DNA of 64,000 nucleotides, from positions 186,001 to 250,000 of the forward strand of contig NZ_CP034179.1 in assembly GCF_003860345.1 (NCBI RefSeq), written 5' to 3'. Positions 48,321 to 57,246 of the stretch are shown piece by piece. The position numbers and the translations under genes are program-made. This stretch comes from Caenibius tardaugens NBRC 16725 (GTDB taxonomy: Bacteria; Pseudomonadota; Alphaproteobacteria; Sphingomonadales; Sphingomonadaceae). Numbering within the stretch: the first letter of the stretch is position 1; every line of letters begins with the position of its first letter. The notes beneath the pieces are model-generated. The model did no database searches. It saw nothing but the letters and a program-made list of their open reading frames with translations, and had not been told where the DNA came from.

Positions 48321-49352
48321 CAGCGTCCGGTCTTTTTCGGCTTGCCCATCAACATTGCGCCCTGCGCCACCCGGCGCCGGGCGCAAGCTTTTTGCGCCAT
48401 AGCCCCAGTTGATCATCGCCTGTTTTGCCATGCGATGCAGCGTGCGAACCGGATTGTGCGGCATCAGCGGCAAGGCCCTGCCATCGGGCTCCGCCGTCAG
48501 CCCCTCGAAACCTGTTCCGGTGGCGATGCTGCTGCGCCCCAACCATGCGCAAAGCGCTTCGAACCGACGCTTCATAAGGCGTAAAGGTCTGGCATTATGC
48601 CGATCGAACAGTTCAAAACTGTGCGATACCAGCACCATCGCGGGCCATTTATGCGCATGCGCATGCGTGATCGCCGCCTGCATCTCGCGCGCGGACAGGG
48701 CAGCAACCTGCCCGTGCCGGACGCCGCCGTTGCGCGCGGCAATCGCAGCGATCGGCATTTCGACCACATTATTTTGGCGAAATGGCGCACAGGCGCCGAT
48801 GGCTTGCACGATGCTGCATTCGGTATCCTGAAGGCCTGCAGGGAAACTGCTGTCATACAGGATGCCGCAGTCGCTCAACGCCCGTAGCGTGTTGTCATCG
48901 GCCCCATAGTTCCCTGCACGAAACGCCCTGGGAAACGCAGCGCCCGCCGCCACCAGGCGATCCGCCGCATAGGCAACCAGTATCCGCTGCTCCTCCCGCG
49001 TGAAATCACGCATATTCCGACCCGTGCGGTCACCCAGCGGGTTTTCCTTCGCGAAACGGAGCCATTCGGTGTGCAGATGCAACTGCACCTCGTGCCCGTG
49101 TTCAAGAATCGGCTGGACGACCCTGTCCACCGCCTCCTGCCCCCAAACGAGCGCAGGCATCGGATCGACAAAGAACACGCCCCGGATACCGTGCCGCGCC
49201 ATCACGTCCATCTGGTAATGAATGCCGGCCTCTTGCCCACGCGCCCGGCAAGCAATCGCAAGATCAAAATTCCGCGAACAGTCACGCGCCACACCTCGCG
49301 CGTAGAAATCCTCGGAATACTCCGTATCAATTGTGATCAAAACCGGCAGCAT
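48216..49352 (-). CDS. Polysaccharide-deacetylase-fold protein
   Basis: It has 378 residues with a NodB-like pattern: VLITIDTEYSED (Asp9), GIRGVFFVDP, the metal-type motif GHEVQLHLHTEW, and VSHSFELFD near the C-terminal half. It is probably a metal-dependent carbohydrate or related hydrolase; no signal peptide is seen. ATG 49352 was chosen; GTG 49367 is possible. Its final 35 codons overlap the ilvE 3' end on the other strand. The last approximately 70 residues may therefore be weakly constrained. Confidence 0.8.
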   Translation of the reverse strand: MLPVLITIDTEYSEDFYARGVARDCSRNFDLAIACRARGQEAGIHYQMDVMARHGIRGVFFVDPMPALVWGQEAVDRVVQPILEHGHEVQLHLHTEWLRFAKENPLGDRTGRNMRDFTREEQRILVAYAADRLVAAGAAFPRAFRAGNYGADDNTLRALSDCGILYDSSFPAGLQDTECSIVQAIGACAPFRQNNVVEMPIAAIAARNGGVRHGQVAALSAREMQAAITHAHAHKWPAMVLVSHSFELFDRHNARPLRLMKRRFEALCAWLGRSSIATGTGFEGLTAEPDGRALPLMPHNPVRTLHRMAKQAMINWGYGAKSLRPAPGGAGRNVDGQAEKDRTLSGKLRYPAMFVFDRAALNTNEFLAEFLCKLAGAA

Positions 49353-49495
49353 TCGTCGCGCCCCCACCTTCGCAACTTCCGAATCCTTTCTGCATGATAG
49401 CGTTTTTTTGCACCTTGCAACGGGAGTTTTCTTGTCGAATTTCCGTCAGTTCGGCATCCTTACCCTGCAGCGCAGATATACCCTGGAGATTATAC

Positions 49496-50353
49496 ATGGC
49501 CGACACGACCTATACCCCGCCTCAGGTCTGGACCTGGGATCAGGAAAACGGCGGCCGTTTCGCCGGAATCAATCGGCCCACGGCCGGCCCGCGTACAGAA
49601 CGGGATCTGCCGGTAGGCGATCATCCGTTCCAGCTTTACTCGCTCGGCACGCCCAATGGGCAAAAGGTCACGATCATGTTCGAGGAACTGCTCCACGCGG
49701 GGCATTCCGGCGCCGAATACGATGCGTGGATGATCAACATCATGGAAAGCGACCAGTTCACTTCCGGGTTCGTCGACATCAATCCCAATTCCAAGATTCC
49801 CGCGCTGGTCGACCGCTCGGGCGCGACCCCGTTCCGCGTCTTCGAGTCAGGTGCCATTCTGGTCCATCTGGCCGAAAAGTTCGATTTCCTGTTGCCCCGC
49901 GATCCGGCGCGCCGTGCGGAAACGTTCAGCTGGCTGATGTGGCAAATGGGGACCGCGCCCTTCCTGGGTGGCGGGTTCGGCCATTTCTTCGCCTATGCGC
50001 CGGTCAAGATCGAATACGCGATCAACCGCTACGCCATGGAAGCGAAGCGGATTTTCGATGTGGCTGACCGCCAGCTCGCGCGGACCCAATTCCTCGCCGG
50101 GGATGAGTATTCCATCGCCGATATTGCCGCATTCCCGTGGTTGGGCATGATCCACGGAGGGCATGCCTACAACAATGGCGCGGAATTCCTGGCACTGCAC
50201 GAATACAAGCATGTCGGCCGCTGGATCACGGAACTGAGCAAGCGCCCGGGCGTGGCCCGTGGCCGACTGGTCAATACCGAAAAGGGCCTAGCCGAGCGCC
50301 ACGCGGCCAGCGATTTCGACGCGCTGGACCCCGAATTGCTGAAAGGCGGTTGA
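49496..50353 (+). CDS. YghU-type glutathione S-transferase
   Basis: It has 285 residues. The thioredoxin-like N-domain (FQLYSLGTPNGQKVTIMFEELL, then NPNSKIPALVD and FESGAILVHLAEKF) is followed by the all-helical domain with YSIADIAAFPWLGM. It matches the YghU/YfcG disulfide-bond reductase group, which uses two glutathiones rather than an active-site Cys. ATG 49496 has GGAG 8 bases upstream. Confidence 0.93.
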   Translation: MADTTYTPPQVWTWDQENGGRFAGINRPTAGPRTERDLPVGDHPFQLYSLGTPNGQKVTIMFEELLHAGHSGAEYDAWMINIMESDQFTSGFVDINPNSKIPALVDRSGATPFRVFESGAILVHLAEKFDFLLPRDPARRAETFSWLMWQMGTAPFLGGGFGHFFAYAPVKIEYAINRYAMEAKRIFDVADRQLARTQFLAGDEYSIADIAAFPWLGMIHGGHAYNNGAEFLALHEYKHVGRWITELSKRPGVARGRLVNTEKGLAERHAASDFDALDPELLKGG

Positions 50354-50411
50354 AAGGGACGATAACCCCCTTCCCTTCGCCCGAACGCTCGTTATAGAGG
50401 CGCCGGTCTGC

Positions 50412-50486
50412 TGGGGCGTCGCCAAGTGGTAAGGCACCGGTTTTTGGTACCGGCATTCGCAGGTTCGAATCCTGCCGCCCCAGCCA
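50412..50486 (+). tRNA. tRNA-Gln (anticodon UUG)
   Basis: Acceptor stem TGGGGCG/CGCCCCA, discriminator G and encoded CCA. The anticodon stem CCGGT/ACCGG carries loop TTTTGGT with TTG at positions 34-36, and the T arm has GGTTCGAATCC. All four stems pair. It lies 58 bases after the GST gene. Confidence 0.97.
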
Positions 50487-50599
50487 GGGATTTCTGCGGG
50501 TTTCGAGAGAAATCCGCGATCCTTCTTCCCGATATTGCGCAGGCCACCCTGCCCCGCGAATTTTTTGCGCGCAGAATCAGAACGGCTGTGCCCGCCGCT

Positions 50600-52555
50600 T
50601 CAATCGGCGGGATTATATTTCTGCACAAACCGCATTGCCGCCTCCAGCATCTGTTTGCGCGTGGCGGCACGTGACAGATAATGGTCTTCGGCAGCGAGCG
50701 TCACGAATTCGTGCGGCTTGCCCGCGCGTTTCAGGGCATCGGCCATGATCTCGCTGTGCTTGAACGGCACGACCGTATCGTCTTTCCCATGAATCAGCAA
50801 AATCGGGGCATCGGCGCGTGCAGCGAACCGGCGCGGGGAAACATCGTCATAGCCCGCCGGGTCGCCCAGCCTTTCCACGCGCGAACGCCGTACGGTCGGG
50901 TTGTAAGCCGTTTCGCGCAAATCGGTTTCATACATCAGCCTGACATCGCTCACCGGCGCCACAGCCACGGCACAGCGATAGGTGCCCTGTTGCAGGGTCA
51001 CGCCCGCCAGCGCGGCATATCCGCCATAGCTGCCCCCCATGATACAGGCACGCGACGGATCGACGATGCCGCGCCGCACCAGTTCGGCCAGCCCATCGGT
51101 AATGTCGCTCTGCATCTTGCGTCCCCATTGCCCATACCCCGCATGCATGAACGCGACGTCGCGATTGGTAGAGCCGCGAAAATTGGGCTGAAACACGGCA
51201 TAACCGCGCGATGCAAAGGCCTGCGCCCACCAATCGAACTGTTCCCCATCGAAGGCATGCGGGCCACCATGCGGAAACAGGATGACGGGCAGTTTTTGCG
51301 CGACCTTCCCGGGGGGAAGCGTCAGTATCCCATCCATCTTCAAGCCATCAGACGCGGTATATTCAACCGTTGAAATCGGACCGACATCCGAGGAATTGAT
51401 CTGCAACCGTTCGTAGGCGATCGGGTCGGCCTTCCCCTTGGCCATGTCCACGATATACCATGTGCCGCTATCGCCATTCCCGCTCGTATGGACGAGGAAA
51501 TGGCTGAAGTCGGGCGTCCATTCCTTAATCGACGCAGTCGTATTCCGAAACGCGCGATAAACACGGTCGAGTGCCTCCTGCTTTGCCGGATCGAACATGA
51601 CGGTGCGCGCCACCGAGCCTTCGGGGAGATAGCCCATCAAGCGCCCGTTCGTGCTATCCACATAGAAACGCCCGACATCGACATCGGCGAGAATCTCTTT
51701 CTGCGCCCCGCCCGCCAACGGCACCTCGAACATGCGGACACGCTGATCTTCCGCATCTTCGATCGTATAGATCACGCCAGTCCCATCATGGTTAAAACTT
51801 AACAGCTCGACATTTCCGGTTTTTGCAACGCCGCGCGCGATGGTTTGCCGCTTCTGGTTGCTGATATCCCACGTTCCCGCTTTCGTGCGCATTTCGAACG
51901 TGACCGCAACGACACCCTTATCATCGACAAGCCAATCGCCCCAATTCCCCTCGCCCGCGGGATCTGCAACCTTGGTTGCGCGATTTTCCTTGAGATCGAC
52001 GGCATACAGGGTCGGGCGGCCATGGTCGAATTCGTAAGAGCCGGGCCCGATGCCACGTCGCAGAGCAAGACCGGAAAAGAACCCGTACCATTTTCCGTTC
52101 AATCGGCGTGAACCGTAATATCCCCATATTGCCTTGGCGATGGCATCCGATTTGGCGAACACCGTTTCTGCCTTGCTGCCGTCTGCGGGCACTATCAGGG
52201 CTCCGGACAACTCGATCTTGTTGGTGGTGAAATCGAAACCCAACGCCTCGGTTGCGCGAATTTCCGCAATGGCGAAATCACTGCCCACCCACGAAATCGT
52301 GTCAAACTTCATATCTGCTATCGGGATGCCGAAGTGAGAATTCCGGACGGTATCGATCAACACGATGCGGCGGCCGCCCTTCACGGTCCCAGCGAAAGCA
52401 ATCGCCTTGCCATTATCGGCGACAGAAATGTCTTCCACGCCCGGAAGATCGCCATAGGCGTCCAACGGCGGCGCGGCATAGCCCGGCACGGAGAAGCCCA
52501 GGCCGCAAGCCAACGCCACGCGCAACAATGCGACTTTGCCCCCGTGCCATGCCAT
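50600..52555 (-). CDS. Exported S9-family prolyl oligopeptidase/acylaminoacyl peptidase
   Basis: It has 651 residues with a signal peptide (to about residue 24). A TolB-like beta-propeller precedes the alpha/beta hydrolase with nucleophile Ser509 (GGSYGGYAAL), the acid in IHGKDDTVVP and the His in AAEDHYLSRA. ATG 52555 follows GGGGGA. It is divergent from the small gene at 52691. It is unrelated in detail to the S9A enzyme at 11844-14048. Confidence 0.92.
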   Translation of the reverse strand: MAWHGGKVALLRVALACGLGFSVPGYAAPPLDAYGDLPGVEDISVADNGKAIAFAGTVKGGRRIVLIDTVRNSHFGIPIADMKFDTISWVGSDFAIAEIRATEALGFDFTTNKIELSGALIVPADGSKAETVFAKSDAIAKAIWGYYGSRRLNGKWYGFFSGLALRRGIGPGSYEFDHGRPTLYAVDLKENRATKVADPAGEGNWGDWLVDDKGVVAVTFEMRTKAGTWDISNQKRQTIARGVAKTGNVELLSFNHDGTGVIYTIEDAEDQRVRMFEVPLAGGAQKEILADVDVGRFYVDSTNGRLMGYLPEGSVARTVMFDPAKQEALDRVYRAFRNTTASIKEWTPDFSHFLVHTSGNGDSGTWYIVDMAKGKADPIAYERLQINSSDVGPISTVEYTASDGLKMDGILTLPPGKVAQKLPVILFPHGGPHAFDGEQFDWWAQAFASRGYAVFQPNFRGSTNRDVAFMHAGYGQWGRKMQSDITDGLAELVRRGIVDPSRACIMGGSYGGYAALAGVTLQQGTYRCAVAVAPVSDVRLMYETDLRETAYNPTVRRSRVERLGDPAGYDDVSPRRFAARADAPILLIHGKDDTVVPFKHSEIMADALKRAGKPHEFVTLAAEDHYLSRAATRKQMLEAAMRFVQKYNPAD

Positions 52556-52690
52556 GCAAATTCCCCCTGTGCGCCCCAACGGCACGCGGTGGATCGCACA
52601 AAGCGATCCGAGTGCATAGCGGTGATCCGTCGCCGTCTGCCGGAATCGCCCCCACCTTGTTCCTGCCACGCGATATGCCATATTCGGGCG

Positions 52691-52996
52691 ATGGTGTGGG
52701 ATCTTCGCCGTGCGCTTCTCAAGAAAGAGGAATTCGAGTCCGCCCGGCTGATGGACTTCGATTTCCGTTTGCGCGCCCGTGCCACCCGGCTGCTGGCCCA
52801 GGCCTATGCGCTCGATGAAACGGCGCTGGTGGGCAACGTCGCCCTGCATGATGAAGACGGCGTTGTCGCGCTGGTCGCCACGCAGACCGGAACCGCGCGG
52901 CATGCCGTGCAGGCAGAATATCTGCGTTGCCTGATCAGCGCACGCGAGGCGCTGATCGCCGAACGCGGCGATCCCACACCGCATCGCCTGGCATAG
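52691..52996 (+). CDS. Small uncharacterised protein
   Basis: Not recognised; 101 residues. It starts MVWDLRRALLKKEEFESARLM and contains ARATRLLAQAYALDET and ALVATQTGTARHAVQAEY, predicted mostly helical. No signal peptide and no clear ribosome site. It is divergent from the S9 peptidase and convergent with lepA. Confidence 0.65.
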   Translation: MVWDLRRALLKKEEFESARLMDFDFRLRARATRLLAQAYALDETALVGNVALHDEDGVVALVATQTGTARHAVQAEYLRCLISAREALIAERGDPTPHRLA

Positions 52997-53068
52997 ACCG
53001 AAACGGGTCGGGAATGGGACGGTCAGGCCGGAACGTCAGCCCCGGCCGCCTCACCGCCAAAGCGCGGC

Positions 53069-54886
53069 CTATTCTTCGCCCATGCGCAGGGCGGCGATAA
53101 ACGCTTCCTGCGGGATCGCGACATTGCCGTATTCGCGCATCTTGGCCTTACCCTTCTTCTGCTTTTCCAGCAGCTTCTTCTTACGGGTAATGTCGCCGCC
53201 ATAACACTTCGCGGTCACGTCCTTGCGCAGGGCGGCGATCGTTTCGCGCGCCACGACCTTGCCACCGATCGCCGCCTGAATCGGGATCTTGAACAAGTGC
53301 CGCGGGATCAGGTCTTTCAGGCGTTCGCACATGTGCCGTCCGCGTTCTTCGGCCACGCTACGGTGCACGATCATCGACAGGGCATCGACCGGTTCATTGT
53401 TGACCAGAATGCTCATCTTCACGAGATCGCCTTCGCGCAGGCCGATCTGTTCGTAATCGAAGCTGGCATAGCCCCGGCTGATGCTTTTCAGGCGATCGTA
53501 GAAATCAAACACCACTTCGTTGAGCGGCAGTTCATACGACACCTGCGCGCGTCCACCGACATAGGTAAGGTCGGTCTGGATGCCGCGCCGGTCCTGACAG
53601 AGCTTGAGAATCGAGCCGAGATATTCGTCAGGCGTGTAGATCGTTGCCTTGATCCACGGTTCGTCGATCTGTTCGATCCGTGACGGATCGGGATAATCGG
53701 CCGGGTTGTGCAGCATAATTTCCTGCGCATCGTCGGTCTTCGATTTGCGCAACTGGATGCGATAAACCACGCTGGGCGCGGTGGTGATCAGATCGAGATC
53801 ATATTCGCGGGTCAGGCGTTCCTGGATAATTTCCAGATGCAACAGCCCGAGGAACCCGCAACGAAAACCGAAACCGAGCGCCGCGCTGGTTTCCATTTCG
53901 TAGCTGAAGCTGGCGTCGTTGAGGCGCAGCTTGCCGATCGATTCGCGCAGCTTCTCGAAATCTGCGGCATCCACCGGGAACAGCCCGCAGAAGACCACTG
54001 GCTGGACTTCCTTGTACCCGGCCAACGCCTGCTCCGCGCCATTTTTGACCGTGGTGATCGTGTCACCGACGCGAGCCTGTTCCACTTCCTTGATCTGCGC
54101 GGTGATGAAGCCGATTTCGCCCGGGCCGATTTCCGGCAGGTCGGTGCGCTTGGGCGTGAAGCATCCCACGCGGTCGATCAGATGGACAGTGCCACCCTGC
54201 ATGAACTTGACCTGCAGGCCCTTCCGGATTGCCCCGTCGAGCACCCGCACGAGGATGACAACCCCCAGATAGGGGTCGTACCAGCTGTCCACCAGCATGG
54301 CCTTGAGCGGCGCGTCCCGATCGCCCTTGGGCGGCGGAATTTTGGCGACAACGGCTTCCAGCACATCCTCGATGCCGATGCCTGATTTCGCACTGGCCAG
54401 CACAGCCTCGGAGGCATCGATACCGATGATATCTTCGATTTCGGCGCGGACCTTTTCCGGCTCGGCCGCCGGCAGGTCGATCTTGTTGATCACCGGCACG
54501 ATTTCATGATCGTGCTCGATCGATTGATAGACGTTGGCCAGCGTCTGCGCTTCCACGCCCTGCGCGGCATCGACCACCAGCAAGGCCCCTTCACAGGCGG
54601 CAAGACTGCGGCTCACCTCATAGGCGAAGTCCACGTGCCCAGGCGTATCCATGAGATTCAGCTCATAGGTCTGCCCGTTCTTCGCCGTGTAGGTCAGCCG
54701 CACGGTCTGCGCCTTGATCGTGATTCCGCGCTCCCGCTCAATGTCCATATTATCAAGGACTTGATCGCTCATTTCACGGTCAGTCAGCCCTCCCGTGAAC
54801 TGAATGAGGCGGTCGGCCAGCGTCGACTTGCCGTGATCGATGTGGGCAATAATGCTGAAATTGCGGATATTGGCGAGCTCGGTCAT
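53069..54886 (-). CDS. lepA: Elongation factor 4 (LepA)
   Basis: Ribosome-associated GTPase important in translation and 30S biogenesis. It has 605 residues, with [32 protein letters not shown] and [13 protein letters not shown], and the LepA-specific C-terminus. It is 45 bases after the upstream GGDEF-EAL-PilZ gene. Confidence 0.98.
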   Translation of the reverse strand: MTELANIRNFSIIAHIDHGKSTLADRLIQFTGGLTDREMSDQVLDNMDIERERGITIKAQTVRLTYTAKNGQTYELNLMDTPGHVDFAYEVSRSLAACEGALLVVDAAQGVEAQTLANVYQSIEHDHEIVPVINKIDLPAAEPEKVRAEIEDIIGIDASEAVLASAKSGIGIEDVLEAVVAKIPPPKGDRDAPLKAMLVDSWYDPYLGVVILVRVLDGAIRKGLQVKFMQGGTVHLIDRVGCFTPKRTDLPEIGPGEIGFITAQIKEVEQARVGDTITTVKNGAEQALAGYKEVQPVVFCGLFPVDAADFEKLRESIGKLRLNDASFSYEMETSAALGFGFRCGFLGLLHLEIIQERLTREYDLDLITTAPSVVYRIQLRKSKTDDAQEIMLHNPADYPDPSRIEQIDEPWIKATIYTPDEYLGSILKLCQDRRGIQTDLTYVGGRAQVSYELPLNEVVFDFYDRLKSISRGYASFDYEQIGLREGDLVKMSILVNNEPVDALSMIVHRSVAEERGRHMCERLKDLIPRHLFKIPIQAAIGGKVVARETIAALRKDVTAKCYGGDITRKKKLLEKQKKGKAKMREYGNVAIPQEAFIAALRMGEE

Positions 54887-54931
54887 GCGCGGGCCGTTAG
54901 CAGTGCCTATGCGACCTGTCAGCGGAATTTG

Positions 54932-57133
54932 TCAGGCAACGCGGGTTTGCGGGAAATTCTGCACCTGAACTTGCATGAATTGGGGCGTCCCCGTTTGCGT
55001 GCCCGACTTGCCGACCAAAGGGTAATGACCAGGCGGCAGCACGGTTAGCGGCATGCCCGCTGCGGCAAGCACATAGGGCGAAACCCGATGGCGCGTACAT
55101 AGCCCGCCCGCCCCATCGTTGATCAGCTGCGTTTCGAATTCGAGCCCCAGCACCGCATCGCGGGACCACACGACCGTAGCAACCGCGAGTTGTCCATTGC
55201 CCATATCCAGTACCAGTTCGGTATCCACCGGCACGCCAAGCAACCCCTCGACCCGTGCGCCTGTGCGCGAAAGGTCGCGCATGACCGCATCGTAACGATG
55301 ATCGCCATGAATGAGCCCGACCATGCGGAACACCGACCGCCGGTTCGGGCGGTAGCGTTTCGGGCCATCGGGCTCGAGACGGAAATCGCCCTGCGCGAGC
55401 CGTTCCAGCACCTCATCATTCGGCAGCGCCTTCGAATAGATCCAGCCCTGCACGAGTTGCGCACCCATGCCGTGGATGAGATCGAGTTGGTCGAAGGCTT
55501 CCACACCCTCAACGATCACTTCCATCTTCAGCGCACTGGCAAGGCCGATTGTCGCACTGATGATCGCCTGATCCTTGCTGCCGCGCTCGGTGCAGGTTTC
55601 GACGAATTTCCGATCGATCTTGAGCTTTTCGAAGGGTGACGAGCTGAGATAGGCAAGCGAGGAATAACCGGTACCGAAATCATCGAGCGCCAGCCGGACG
55701 CCAAGCTGTTTGATCGCGCGAAAAATCTGATCGTTACTGTCGTCATCGCCGAGAAACACGCTTTCCGTGATTTCGAGCACCAGTTGCGACGGATCGATCT
55801 GCGATGCGGAAAGGACATGCGTCAGCGTGGTCACGAAGCCTTCGCTCATGAACTGGACGGCGGACACATTGATCGAGACGGGCAGTTTTTTCGGCCACTT
55901 CGCGGCATCCGCGCAGGCCGTCCGCAAGGCCCATTCGCCCAGCGTGTTGATCAGGTGCGAATCTTCCGCGATCGGGATGAACACTGCCGGACTGATCAAA
56001 CCACGTTCCGGATGGTTCCACCGCATCAGGGCCTCGAATCCAACGACGATATTGTCTTCGATCCGGACGATCGGCTGATAATTCAGGGTCAGCTCACCAT
56101 GGGCAAGCGCATCGCGCAGATCGTCTTCAATGAGGCGACGTTCTTCCGCTTCGTCCTTCAATTCGCTGGAGTAGAAGCGATACTGGCCGCGCCCGCCGCC
56201 CTTGGCCGAATAAAGCGCCAGATCCGCACTGCGGACAAGCTGATCGCTGTCCAGCCCGTCATAGGGTGCGATCGCGACGCCAATCGATGCACCGATCGTA
56301 CAACGCACCCCATCGATGGTGTAGGGTTGTGACAGCATCTGGATGATCCGGGCGGCAATATCGCCCAACTGGCCACGATCATCGAGATCGGGAAGGATTA
56401 CCTGGAACTCGTCCCCACCCAGGCGCCCGATCTCACCCTGTTTGGCAACGATCCGGTCCAACCGCTGGGCGACCTGCTTGAGCAGCTCATCCCCCGCAGG
56501 ATGGCCCATCGTGTCATTGATCTGCTTGAACCGGTCGAGGTCGAGCATCATCAGCGCACAACTGCGTTGGGCCGCCTTGTATGCAGTCAGGATCGAGGTC
56601 AGCCGCCGCGCCATGCGATGGCGATTGGCCAATCCGGTCAGCGAATCGAATTCCGCCAGTCTCGCTGCATCCTGCCGTTCCCGCCGCTGCAGCGTGACGT
56701 CCTTGCCGTGACCCGCATAGCCTTCGAACCGTCCCGCGTCGTCAAACACCGGGCGTCCGGATATCGACCACCAGATTTCCTTGTCCTTTACCGGAGCTTT
56801 AACCGGCAGTTCGACAATGGAATTGCGCGCGGCGAGCAGAAAATTGAAAGGCCGGTTCTGCCCTTCCATTTCATCCAGCTCGACCGTGAAAATATCGACG
56901 ACGGGGCAACCCAGTATGTCGTCCAGCGCGGTGTCCAGCAGGTCGCATATGCCCCGACTGATGTAAGTCAGGCGCCCCTCTGTATCCGAGGCCCAGAACC
57001 AGCCCTGCCCCGATTGTTCATAGATATCCAGCAAGCGCAACCGCTCTGCGCTGCCGATGGGCGTCGAGGACCGCACTGTGCTGTCCGCCGATGAGCGATT
57101 GCGAAAGTTACCGAGCAGTTCACTCAAAGCCAT
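54932..57133 (-). CDS. PAS-GGDEF-EAL-PilZ protein
   Basis: It has 733 residues and is soluble. A PAS domain (about 30-150), GGDEF (motif 239-243, RLGGDEFQVILP), EAL (367-369; INVSAVQF, EITESVF, DDFGTGYSS, KIDRKF and VEGVE all retained) and a C-terminal PilZ (RxxxR at 595-599, DLSRTG at 620-625) follow in order. The protein can thus make, cut and probably sense c-di-GMP. It lies upstream of lepA. Confidence 0.93.
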   Translation of the reverse strand: MALSELLGNFRNRSSADSTVRSSTPIGSAERLRLLDIYEQSGQGWFWASDTEGRLTYISRGICDLLDTALDDILGCPVVDIFTVELDEMEGQNRPFNFLLAARNSIVELPVKAPVKDKEIWWSISGRPVFDDAGRFEGYAGHGKDVTLQRRERQDAARLAEFDSLTGLANRHRMARRLTSILTAYKAAQRSCALMMLDLDRFKQINDTMGHPAGDELLKQVAQRLDRIVAKQGEIGRLGGDEFQVILPDLDDRGQLGDIAARIIQMLSQPYTIDGVRCTIGASIGVAIAPYDGLDSDQLVRSADLALYSAKGGGRGQYRFYSSELKDEAEERRLIEDDLRDALAHGELTLNYQPIVRIEDNIVVGFEALMRWNHPERGLISPAVFIPIAEDSHLINTLGEWALRTACADAAKWPKKLPVSINVSAVQFMSEGFVTTLTHVLSASQIDPSQLVLEITESVFLGDDDSNDQIFRAIKQLGVRLALDDFGTGYSSLAYLSSSPFEKLKIDRKFVETCTERGSKDQAIISATIGLASALKMEVIVEGVEAFDQLDLIHGMGAQLVQGWIYSKALPNDEVLERLAQGDFRLEPDGPKRYRPNRRSVFRMVGLIHGDHRYDAVMRDLSRTGARVEGLLGVPVDTELVLDMGNGQLAVATVVWSRDAVLGLEFETQLINDGAGGLCTRHRVSPYVLAAAGMPLTVLPPGHYPLVGKSGTQTGTPQFMQVQVQNFPQTRVA

Positions 57134-57246
57134 CGAGCAGTTCCCCAGATCCCGGCATAGGCTGTGCCCCGGGCAGACGTTACAGACTATTAACTAAGAA
57201 CTGAGACTTAACTATTCGCAAACAAACGAAATAATTTTTCCGTCGG

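Noticed and set aside
50412-50486. tRNA-Gln as an integration site
   Set aside because: No integrase or repeat of the tRNA 3' end was found in the flanking DNA.
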